DNA from: JACPHB01 sp964495505
GTDB taxonomy: Bacteria > Patescibacteriota > Minisyncoccia > UBA10092
Direction: 5' to 3'
Assembly: GCA_964495505.1 (NCBI GenBank)
Contig: CAZBVM010000029.1
Coordinates: 1 to 6,311, forward strand
DNA length: 6,311 nucleotides
Position numbers and translations under genes: made by a program. Position 1 is the first letter of the stretch. Each line of letters begins with the position of its first letter. Shown here piece after piece: positions 1 to 3,910 of this stretch. Under the pieces are notes generated by a model, which had not been told where the DNA came from, did not search any database, and saw nothing but the letters and a program-made list of their open reading frames with translations.

Positions 1-53
1 CAAGGTTTCGGGGAGTATTTTGTGATACCTTTATTCCAAGCAATCCGCGCCAT
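1..53 (-). CDS. Possible 5' end of a gene leaving the left edge (WNKG-motif protein)
   Basis: Read on the minus strand from an ATG at 53, the frame stays open to the window edge and encodes MARIAWNKGITKYSPKP. The 'AWNKG-T/K' wording near an N terminus resembles the start of some HNH or LAGLIDADG/NUMOD-type nuclease-related proteins found in Patescibacteria; this is recollection of family style, not an alignment. The best support is a sigma70-like promoter (63-91) whose -10 box ends 9 bases before this ATG, which suggests a nearly leaderless mRNA. There is no Shine-Dalgarno sequence. Only 17 complete codons are visible, so function cannot be assigned and chance openness is possible. The gene would be divergent from the tRNA gene. 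Confidence 0.35.
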   Translation of the reverse strand, partial: MARIAWNKGITKYSPKP

Positions 54-62
54 TATGTATTT

Positions 63-91
63 ACTATATGCTAATTTTGTGGCAGAATCAA
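63..91 (-). promoter_or_regulatory. Candidate sigma70-type promoter for the left-edge gene
   Basis: On the minus strand, TTGATT (86-91) and TATAGT (63-68) are separated by exactly 17 bases (69-85). These match TTGACA/TATAAT at 4/6 and 5/6 positions. The expected start site falls about 2-4 bases before the ATG at 53, implying a leaderless or near-leaderless transcript. The same interval must also hold the plus-strand promoter of the tRNA gene. A weak extended -10 (TGC-TAATTT, 69-77) is the only plus-strand candidate I see, and it lacks a convincing -35. Confidence 0.45.
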
Positions 92-100
92 TTAAAATAC

Positions 101-184
101 GGGCATGTGGCGGAACTGGTTTACGCGTAGGTCTCAAAAACCTATGGGAGCAATCCCGTGTGGGTTCGAGTCCCACCATGCCCA
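101..184 (+). tRNA. tRNA-Leu (anticodon CAA)
   Basis: The full cloverleaf can be drawn by hand. The acceptor stem is GGGCATG (101-107) with CATGCCC (177-183), discriminator A184. The D stem is GCG/CGC (110-112 with 124-126). The anticodon stem is TAGGT/ACCTA (128-132 with 140-144) around loop CTCAAAA, giving anticodon CAA at 135-137, which reads UUG. The long variable arm GGGA-GCAA-TCCC (146-157) marks a class II tRNA, and the A discriminator fits leucine rather than serine. The T arm is GTGGG/CCCAC (160-164 with 172-176) with loop TTCGAGT. The 3' CCA is not encoded (bases 185-187 are TAG), so a CCA-adding enzyme is required. The gene is isolated, with divergent or convergent neighbours on both sides. 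Confidence 0.96.
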
Positions 185-195
185 TAGTGAGTTCC

Positions 196-218
196 CGCCC
201 ATCACTTTGTGATGGGCG
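196..218 (+). other. Strong hairpin 12 nt after the tRNA
   Basis: A 10-bp perfect stem, CGCCCATCAC (196-205) with GTGATGGGCG (209-218), closes a TTT loop. No T-run follows, so this is not a standard intrinsic terminator. It may act as a 3'-end processing or stabilising structure of the tRNA precursor. Its right arm can alternatively pair with 255-262. Confidence 0.6.
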
Positions 219-262
219 AGGCTCGCCCAAAATTATTTGGGCGGCGACTCTCCCCTCGCCCA
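213..262. repeat. Cluster of CTCGCCCA / TGGGCGAG repeats with competing stems
   Basis: CTCGCCCA occurs twice as a direct repeat (222-229 and 255-262), and its exact inverse TGGGCGAG occurs at 213-220. The 213-229 stretch is a perfect 8-bp dyad around a single G. A further stem, CGCCCAAA (224-231) with TTTGGGCG (236-243), has an ATTA loop. TGGGCGAG 213-220 can pair with 255-262 and enclose that stem, which excludes the 196-218 hairpin. These pairings are seen directly; any regulatory switching is inference. The block is markedly G+C-rich compared with its surroundings. Confidence 0.6.
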
Positions 263-269
263 CCAAGAC

Positions 270-294
270 AAACCTCGAATTATATTGGGGTTTT
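270..294 (+). terminator. Weak intrinsic terminator for the tRNA transcript
   Basis: AAACCTC (270-276) can pair with GGGGTTT (287-293), using one T-G pair, around a 10-base A+T-rich loop, and the stem runs into TTTT. The stem is short and the T tract brief, so termination is uncertain. It sits at the end of the tRNA unit, six bases before the stop of the convergent minus-strand gene. Confidence 0.35.
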
Positions 295-299
295 AAAAT

Positions 300-503
300 T
301 TAATCAAATCTATTTTCCGAAATATGTCGTTTGATTTCCTCTAAAAGCATTTTTTCAACTTCTTGATCGGTTTCTTTCAGTTTGCTCCACAAAGCCGTGC
401 AATACTGGCAACCCTCTGCGTTTTTTACGTATTCATCGTACCGCCACAAACTGTCTATGGTTTCTGACAGGTGGTGCACCAAGTCGTGATTATGATTTTT
501 CAT
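300..503 (-). CDS. Small His/Cys-containing helical orphan protein (67 aa)
   Basis: I do not recognise a named function. The 67-residue product is predicted soluble and almost wholly helical: helix 1 spans about residues 6-30 (containing LWRYDEYVKNAE) and helix 2 about 36-62 (acidic and lysine-rich, amphipathic), joined by a turn with a CxxC motif (C32, C35). The N terminus is histidine-rich (H4, H6, H10, H11). His plus CxxC could bind a metal, but this is inference. Small 'LWRYDxYxKxAE' proteins are, as I recall, frequent in Parcubacteria and uncharacterised. The ATG at 503 has no Shine-Dalgarno and is preceded by TAAACT. The gene lies 73 bp after the membrane-protein gene on the same strand, so it is either the last gene of the ruvA unit or has its own promoter in the repeat-rich gap. 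Confidence 0.8.
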   Translation of the reverse strand: MKNHNHDLVHHLSETIDSLWRYDEYVKNAEGCQYCTALWSKLKETDQEVEKMLLEEIKRHISENRFD

Positions 504-525
504 AGTTTATAGTTTAATTTTTTTA

Positions 526-553
526 ATAATAATATTTTATTTTCTAAATACAA
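526..553 (-). promoter_or_regulatory. Tentative promoter for the 67-aa gene
   Basis: On the minus strand TTGTAT (548-553) and TATTAT (526-531) are 16 bases apart, within a very A+T-rich gap. The -35 box lies inside the AAATACN array. Base composition alone makes such matches likely, so this is weak. Confidence 0.25.
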
Positions 554-573
554 AATACTAAATACCAAATACT
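546..573. repeat. Heptamer array, 4 x AAATACN
   Basis: Four consecutive 7-bp units AAATACA, AAATACT, AAATACC, AAATACT run without interruption from 546 to 573. The array fills the gap between the membrane-protein stop (577) and the start of the 67-aa gene. A second pair of identical heptamers, TAGTTTA-TAGTTTA (503-516), abuts that gene's start codon. Unit length and copy number match the arrays at 1689, 1821 and 3627. Confidence 0.8.
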
Positions 574-576
574 ACC

Positions 577-1059
577 CTATGGTTTATGAATGATTCCTCC
601 AGTATAAATTACCAGCGAAGCTAAGGATACGGTTGTGATGGCGCCCATTAAATCATCAAAATGATAGTTCGGCGAAACCCAAACCATAATAATGGCAATG
701 AAGAGTAAAATCAGCCAGGAGTAAACAAAATATTCTCCAAAATGTTTGCTTTCAGTTTTTGAACTCCGTTTTCTTATTTCTTTCAAAATAACATAAATAC
801 CGACAGAGCCGAGATAGGGTTCCGAAAGCGAGTCAAAAATGCGAACCGCGATATCATGATAGGCGCCGCTGCTGCTAAAAAACAAATAAACCGCCGCCCA
901 AAAATAAATAAAGGTAAAGAATCCGACGATATAATACAAAAAATCAACCGCGCTTTCGGCCAGCGCTTTAGTAATGGCTTTTTTAAGGCTAAATTGACCG
1001 CTACTTGGGCTGTTTTCCGTATCTCTCAAATATTCAATTATTGAAATCCACCAACTCAT
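577..1059 (-). CDS. Four-helix integral membrane protein, unknown function (160 aa)
   Basis: No family is recognised. Hydrophobic segments at about residues 38-62, 79-95, 109-128 and 136-156 predict four membrane helices. Basic clusters (K26/K27, and the 94-105 loop KEIRKRSSKTES) fit a cytoplasmic N terminus, cytoplasmic central loop and cytoplasmic C terminus. The helices contain many Tyr, Phe and Trp residues (YFWAAVYLFF, YFVYSWLILLF). There is no signal peptide, cysteine motif or enzymatic motif. The start ATG at 1057-1059 overlaps the ruvA stop in an ATGA (1056-1059), so translation is probably coupled to ruvA; there is no independent Shine-Dalgarno. Coupling to a recombination gene may just reflect genome packing and is not good evidence for a role in repair. 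Confidence 0.85.
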   Translation of the reverse strand: MSWWISIIEYLRDTENSPSSGQFSLKKAITKALAESAVDFLYYIVGFFTFIYFWAAVYLFFSSSGAYHDIAVRIFDSLSEPYLGSVGIYVILKEIRKRSSKTESKHFGEYFVYSWLILLFIAIIMVWVSPNYHFDDLMGAITTVSLASLVIYTGGIIHKP

Positions 1060-1625
1060 AGACGCTTTAACGCTGCTTTAACTTTCGCTTCAACGCCTTT
1101 TATGTCTTTTGGAATATCCTGCAAAATTTTTCTGGCGTCGCGCTCTTTGTATCCCAAACTTACTAATGCGTCCAGTGCTTCCGCCATTTCAGCCGAATCG
1201 CTTCCTTTAATTGGCGCAATTTTTTTGGCTAATTTATTTTTAAGCTCCAAAATCAGCCGCTGGGCCGTCTTTTTTCCTACTCCGGATACTTTGGTAAAAA
1301 AAGTTTCATCTTCGCTAACAATCGCCTGTTTTAGGCTTATAACCGGAGCCACTTCCAAAATGCCAAGCGCCGATTTCGGTCCTATGCCAGAAATAGAAAT
1401 TAAGACCTCAAAAAACTCCAAATCATCTTTATCAACGAAGCCATACAAATCCAGGGTATCTTCACGAACGTAAAGATGCGTCCAAATGCCTATATTTTGG
1501 CCAATATGGGGCATTTTTTCTAAAACTCCCCGATGAGAAAAAATCCTGTAGCCGACACCGCCAGTATCAACTACCAAAAACTTCTCGTTTTTCTCAATAA
1601 TTTTCCCTTCTAAATAGCTTATCAT
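1056..1625 (-). CDS. ruvA: Holliday junction branch-migration protein RuvA
   Basis: RuvA tetramers hold four-way junctions in a square-planar form and load the RuvB motor, which drives branch migration during recombinational repair. The 189 residues carry all three domains. The OB-fold runs from 1 to about 63 and includes GGVGYRI (22-28) and the acidic-pin pair E55/D56 in YVREDTLDLYGF, at the same positions as in the E. coli protein. Two helix-hairpin-helix motifs follow (ISGIGPKSALGIL about 78-90; VSGVGKKTAQRLILELK about 113-129). After a short linker comes the C-terminal RuvB-binding domain (about 145-189, LVSLGYKERDA). It is slightly shorter than the E. coli protein (203 aa), mostly in the linker. 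The ATG at 1625 has no Shine-Dalgarno; a TATAAT lies 7 bases upstream. ruvB and ruvC are not in the window. Confidence 0.97.
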   Translation of the reverse strand: MISYLEGKIIEKNEKFLVVDTGGVGYRIFSHRGVLEKMPHIGQNIGIWTHLYVREDTLDLYGFVDKDDLEFFEVLISISGIGPKSALGILEVAPVISLKQAIVSEDETFFTKVSGVGKKTAQRLILELKNKLAKKIAPIKGSDSAEMAEALDALVSLGYKERDARKILQDIPKDIKGVEAKVKAALKRL

Positions 1626-1632
1626 TAGTTTA

Positions 1633-1661
1633 ATTATACTAAATATTTGCTAAAATTAGAA
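1633..1661 (-). promoter_or_regulatory. Candidate ruvA promoter implying a leaderless mRNA
   Basis: On the minus strand a perfect TATAAT (1633-1638) sits 17 bases from a poor -35 TTCTAA (1656-1661). Only TAAACTA separates the -10 from the ruvA ATG, so transcription would begin at or one base before the start codon. A second perfect TATAAT (1681-1686) lies further upstream, next to the CAATTNN array, and would give a leader of about 50 nt. Either could be used. Confidence 0.4.
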
Positions 1662-1688
1662 ATAGAGTGTATATGTATATATTATAAC

Positions 1689-1716
1689 CAATTTACAATT
1701 CTCAATTTACAATTTT
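1689..1716. repeat. Heptamer array, 4 x CAATTNN
   Basis: Four adjacent 7-bp units: CAATTTA, CAATTCT, CAATTTA, CAATTTT. A decayed fifth unit (CATTGAA) may follow. The array forms the left flank of a G+C-rich palindrome, whose right flank carries another heptamer array in roughly opposite sense (AATTG-type units on this strand). Confidence 0.8.
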
Positions 1717-1728
1717 CATTGAATTTTG

Positions 1729-1769
1729 CCTACTCCGCCGAAGCTGCTTCGGCTGCGAAGGCCGGACAA
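1729..1769. repeat. G+C-rich palindromic element in the ruvA-rpsT gap
   Basis: A perfect 7-bp stem, GCCGAAG (1737-1743) with CTTCGGC (1747-1753), has loop CTG. An alternative stem, CTTCG (1747-1751) with CGAAG (1756-1760), and outer TCCG/CGGA arms (1734-1737 and 1763-1766) complete a compact multi-stem element. It is sharply G+C-rich inside a very A+T-rich region, as expected of a dispersed REP-like repeat. No T tract follows on either strand that would make it a typical terminator, and both neighbouring genes point away from it. Confidence 0.6.
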
Positions 1770-1790
1770 TAACCCAATTTCCAAACATTT

Positions 1791-1855
1791 GAAAATTAAA
1801 AATTAAATCATTGATTGAAAAAAATTGAAAATTAGAAATTGAAAATTATTAATTA
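1791..1855. repeat. Heptamer array upstream of rpsT, NAAATTR units
   Basis: Four contiguous 7-bp units AAAATTG, AAAATTA, GAAATTG, AAAATTA occupy 1821-1848, followed by a looser TTAATTA (1849-1855) that ends two bases before the rpsT ATG. Two further units, GAAAATT and AAAAATT (1791-1804), lie upstream. The array therefore forms the whole proximal 5' region of rpsT, so any promoter or leader of that gene must lie in it. The clearest -35-like hexamers (TTGATT 1811, TTGAAA 1825) have no well-placed consensus -10. Confidence 0.75.
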
Positions 1856-1856
1856 T

Positions 1857-2117
1857 ATGCCAATAACAAAATCAGCAAAAAAGGCCTTGAGGCAAAATAA
1901 AAAACGCCGGACAAGAAACTTAAAGCAAAAGGGCGCGACGGCAAAAGAAATAAAAAAATTTAGTAAATTTGTCGCGGCTAAAAGCAAGACATACGCCTCG
2001 CAAGCGCTTCCGCAAGTTTACAAAGCACTTGATAAAGCAGTCAAAAATAATTTAATTGCTAAAAACAAAGCGTCTCGCCTAAAATCGCGACTAACAAAAG
2101 TGGTAAATAAGTTATAG
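1857..2117 (+). CDS. rpsT: 30S ribosomal protein S20 (bS20)
   Basis: S20 is a primary binder of 16S rRNA that helps fold the 30S body. The 86-residue product starts MPITKSAKKALRQNKKRRTRN, the family signature, and ends KNKASRLKSRLTKVVNKL, matching the usual NKAARxKSRLxKxVN tail. Length is normal (about 87) and the protein is highly basic. I chose ATG 1857 because the family starts at MP; an in-frame TTG at 1839 would add six repeat-encoded residues without family support. There is no Shine-Dalgarno: the region before the ATG is the A+T-rich heptamer array. It is the only plus-strand protein gene here. Its TAG stop overlaps the 3' end of convergent holA by 6 bp, with no terminator between them. 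Confidence 0.97.
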   Translation: MPITKSAKKALRQNKKRRTRNLKQKGATAKEIKKFSKFVAAKSKTYASQALPQVYKALDKAVKNNLIAKNKASRLKSRLTKVVNKL

Positions 2118-3032
2118 TTCCGAAATTAACAAAGAAAGCGCGGTTTTTTTGTCTAGGTCGGTGGTTTTGAAAGCCAAATCCAAATCAATAATTTTAGACA
2201 AAAACGCGTTAAGTTCTTCTGTAGAAAAAATTTTTTCCGATTCTTTTAGTTTTCCCAAAATAAACGGGTGAAGTTTTAATTCGGCCAGCTTAGCCCCCAT
2301 TTTAAATCTTAAAAGGTTTCTGACTTGCCAAGCCAAAAGCCCCAGTAGTTCAGTCGGTTTTCCACCGCCATCCATAGTCTTGTAAAGAGCCAACAGTGCT
2401 TTATTTTTATTTTTCCTTAACAGAGCATCAGTTAATTCAAAAATATTATGCTCCCGGCTTCCTACGATTAGTTCTTCAATTTGCGATTTGCTGACCACTC
2501 CCTTAATCTTATAATTTGCTATTTTCCTTATTTCAGAGTCAAGTCGCCAAGAATCAGAGCCGCAATTTGAAACCAAAAAATCCAAGGCCTCTCCAGTAAG
2601 ATCAACTTCAAATGAATTTAATAACTTTCTGGCCCAATTTTTAATTTCGTACGCCTTTAAAAGTTTAAAATTCTGGGATTGATTCGGCTTTTTGGTTAAA
2701 TATTCAAAAAGTTTATTTTTTAAAGAGTCACCATAATGAACAAGAATCAAAATCATGTCTTCCCGTAAACTTATATTTTGATCTTTTAAAAATTCCAAAA
2801 TAGATTCCAAATCAATCATGTTTTCAAAAATATTTTTGGCGATGATCAGTTTTTTTTCAGCAATAAATGAGTTTGATTTTATCGCTTCAAAAAAAATATC
2901 CGTTTTATCTTCCGATAAATCAAAATTGACCAAATTAAACCCGCTTGGATTTTTGGTTTTGTATCCGAAGACAATTTCTTTTAATTTTTGGCTGATTCTA
3001 TACGAATCTTGCCCGTAAAGAAAAATTATCAT
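2112..3032 (-). CDS. holA: DNA polymerase III subunit delta (clamp-loader)
   Basis: Delta opens the beta sliding clamp as part of the clamp-loader complex. The 306 residues have the HolA layout: start MIIFLYGQDSYRISQKLKEI, a degenerate AAA+-like N-terminal domain without a functional Walker A, a lid-region motif SWRLDSEIRKIANY (about 157-170), and the diagnostic C-terminal collar IFELTDALLRKNKNKAL...PTELLGLLAWQVRNLLRFK. Length is somewhat below E. coli (343) and common for reduced genomes. The ATG at 3030-3032 overlaps the mutM stop as ATGA, with no Shine-Dalgarno, so translational coupling is likely. The 3' end overlaps rpsT by 6 bp tail to tail. Assignment is by family pattern and is strong, as delta is poorly conserved but its C-terminal signature is clear. 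Confidence 0.93.
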   Translation of the reverse strand: MIIFLYGQDSYRISQKLKEIVFGYKTKNPSGFNLVNFDLSEDKTDIFFEAIKSNSFIAEKKLIIAKNIFENMIDLESILEFLKDQNISLREDMILILVHYGDSLKNKLFEYLTKKPNQSQNFKLLKAYEIKNWARKLLNSFEVDLTGEALDFLVSNCGSDSWRLDSEIRKIANYKIKGVVSKSQIEELIVGSREHNIFELTDALLRKNKNKALLALYKTMDGGGKPTELLGLLAWQVRNLLRFKMGAKLAELKLHPFILGKLKESEKIFSTEELNAFLSKIIDLDLAFKTTDLDKKTALSLLISEL

Positions 3033-3910
3033 AGCTTTTGGCAGTTTGGGCAGAAGTGGGCGCTGCGGCCGCCGATTTTAATCCGCTTGATAACGCCATC
3101 ACAGCCACGAGGGCACTTTTCGCCCTCTTTTTGATACACTAAACGCACATCGCCGTAGCCGCCCTTTTTGCCCGAAGTGTCGCGATAATCAGAGGTTGAT
3201 GTGCCGCGAAGTTTTACTGCTTTTTTCAGGATTTTTTTAGTTGCTTCAAAAATGGCTTTTAATTCTTTTTCGTTTAATTTCTCAACTTTTCTAAGCGGAT
3301 GAATTTTCGCCGTAAAAAGAATATCGTCGGCATAAATATTGCCGATTCCGGAAATAACATTCTGATCCATTAAAACCTTTTTTATAACCCCTCTTTTTTT
3401 AGAAATTAAATTTTTAAACTCCTTAAAATTAAAATTAGGTTTTAGCGGGTCGGGACCGATATTTTTCACATCTTCCAAATTTTTAAAATCTTTTTCATCA
3501 ACAACTAAAATTTTAGCGAATTTTCTTAAATCGGAGAGTGCGAGCATGCGGTCACTCGATAGCCAAAACATTACATGAATATATCCATTTACTCTCTCCG
3601 TCAAAAGCCCATTCTCTTTTGCGCGCCATGTCCCATGCCTCATGTCCCATGTCCCAACCAAAAGATGTCCGGTCATTTTTTGATGAATCAGCATAATTTT
3701 CCCGCCCGATAAATCAAAAATGATGTTTTTCCCAAGCCGCCAAACTTTTACTATTTTTTTGCCCTTAACGGCTTTCTTAAAACCATCGAAGCCGCCGGGC
3801 GAGCGCTTAAATTGCTTGGGCCAATCGGTCCAAACGTCGGTTATAGTTAAACCCTTAATTTTCTTATTTAAATCATCAACGATTGTTTGTACTTCCGGCA
3901 GTTCCGGCAT
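3029..3910 (-). CDS. mutM: Formamidopyrimidine-DNA glycosylase (Fpg/MutM)
   Basis: This bifunctional glycosylase/AP lyase excises 8-oxoguanine and FapyG in base excision repair. After removal of Met1, P2 is the Schiff-base nucleophile, followed by E3 (MPELPEV). K61 (LGKNIIF), wedge residues M79, R129 and F131 (DLRKFA), the H2TH helix (GIGNIYADDILFTAKIHPLR, 188-207) and a C-terminal zinc finger with R282 (GRSAHFCPNCQ) are all present. The first cysteine pair is spaced CX3C (C266, C270) rather than the usual CX2C; the rest (CX16CX2C) is normal. Residues 86-95 (GTWDMRHGTW) are encoded by a 7-bp tandem array. Its 293 aa exceed E. coli (269), mainly in that loop region. The ATG at 3910 lies inside the polA 3' end (35-bp overlap), with a GGGGAG Shine-Dalgarno-like stretch 12 bases upstream. 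Confidence 0.97.
   Translation of the reverse strand: MPELPEVQTIVDDLNKKIKGLTITDVWTDWPKQFKRSPGGFDGFKKAVKGKKIVKVWRLGKNIIFDLSGGKIMLIHQKMTGHLLVGTWDMRHGTWRAKENGLLTERVNGYIHVMFWLSSDRMLALSDLRKFAKILVVDEKDFKNLEDVKNIGPDPLKPNFNFKEFKNLISKKRGVIKKVLMDQNVISGIGNIYADDILFTAKIHPLRKVEKLNEKELKAIFEATKKILKKAVKLRGTSTSDYRDTSGKKGGYGDVRLVYQKEGEKCPRGCDGVIKRIKIGGRSAHFCPNCQKL
3627..3654. repeat. Heptamer array inside mutM, 4 x CATGTCC
   Basis: Four contiguous 7-bp units on the plus strand: CATGTCC, CATGCCT, CATGTCC, CATGTCC. On the coding (minus) strand they read through all three phases and encode GTWDMRHGTW (MutM 86-95), a 7-residue period of which the first three residues recur. The array falls in the surface loop between the MTGHL strand and the IHVMFWL strand, a variable-length region in the Fpg family. 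Confidence 0.85.

Noticed and set aside
101..262. Integration (att) site at the tRNA 3' end
   Set aside because: The tRNA 3' half (160-184) is not duplicated anywhere else in the window and no integrase is visible, although the right or left flank could hold one.
22..303. Plus-strand open frame of 93 codons
   Set aside because: It starts at a GTG and runs straight through the tRNA-Leu gene and the downstream hairpins. The translation resembles no protein.
1102..1473. 123-codon plus-strand frame opposite ruvA
   Set aside because: It is the antisense of a clear ruvA gene; serine-rich, low-complexity translation, no start signal and no family resemblance.
1729..1769. Bidirectional terminator
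   Set aside because: Both neighbouring genes (ruvA and rpsT) are transcribed away from this palindrome, and no T tract follows it on either strand.
1839..1856. TTG at 1839 as the start of rpsT
   Set aside because: It would add six residues encoded by the heptamer array. The S20 family begins at the MP encoded from 1857.
2818..3018. Plus-strand 66-codon frame opposite holA
   Set aside because: It is antisense to the start of holA, with no ribosome-binding site or recognisable sequence.
546..3654. CRISPR array
   Set aside because: The repeats are 7 bp, contiguous and without spacers; there are no cas genes in the window.
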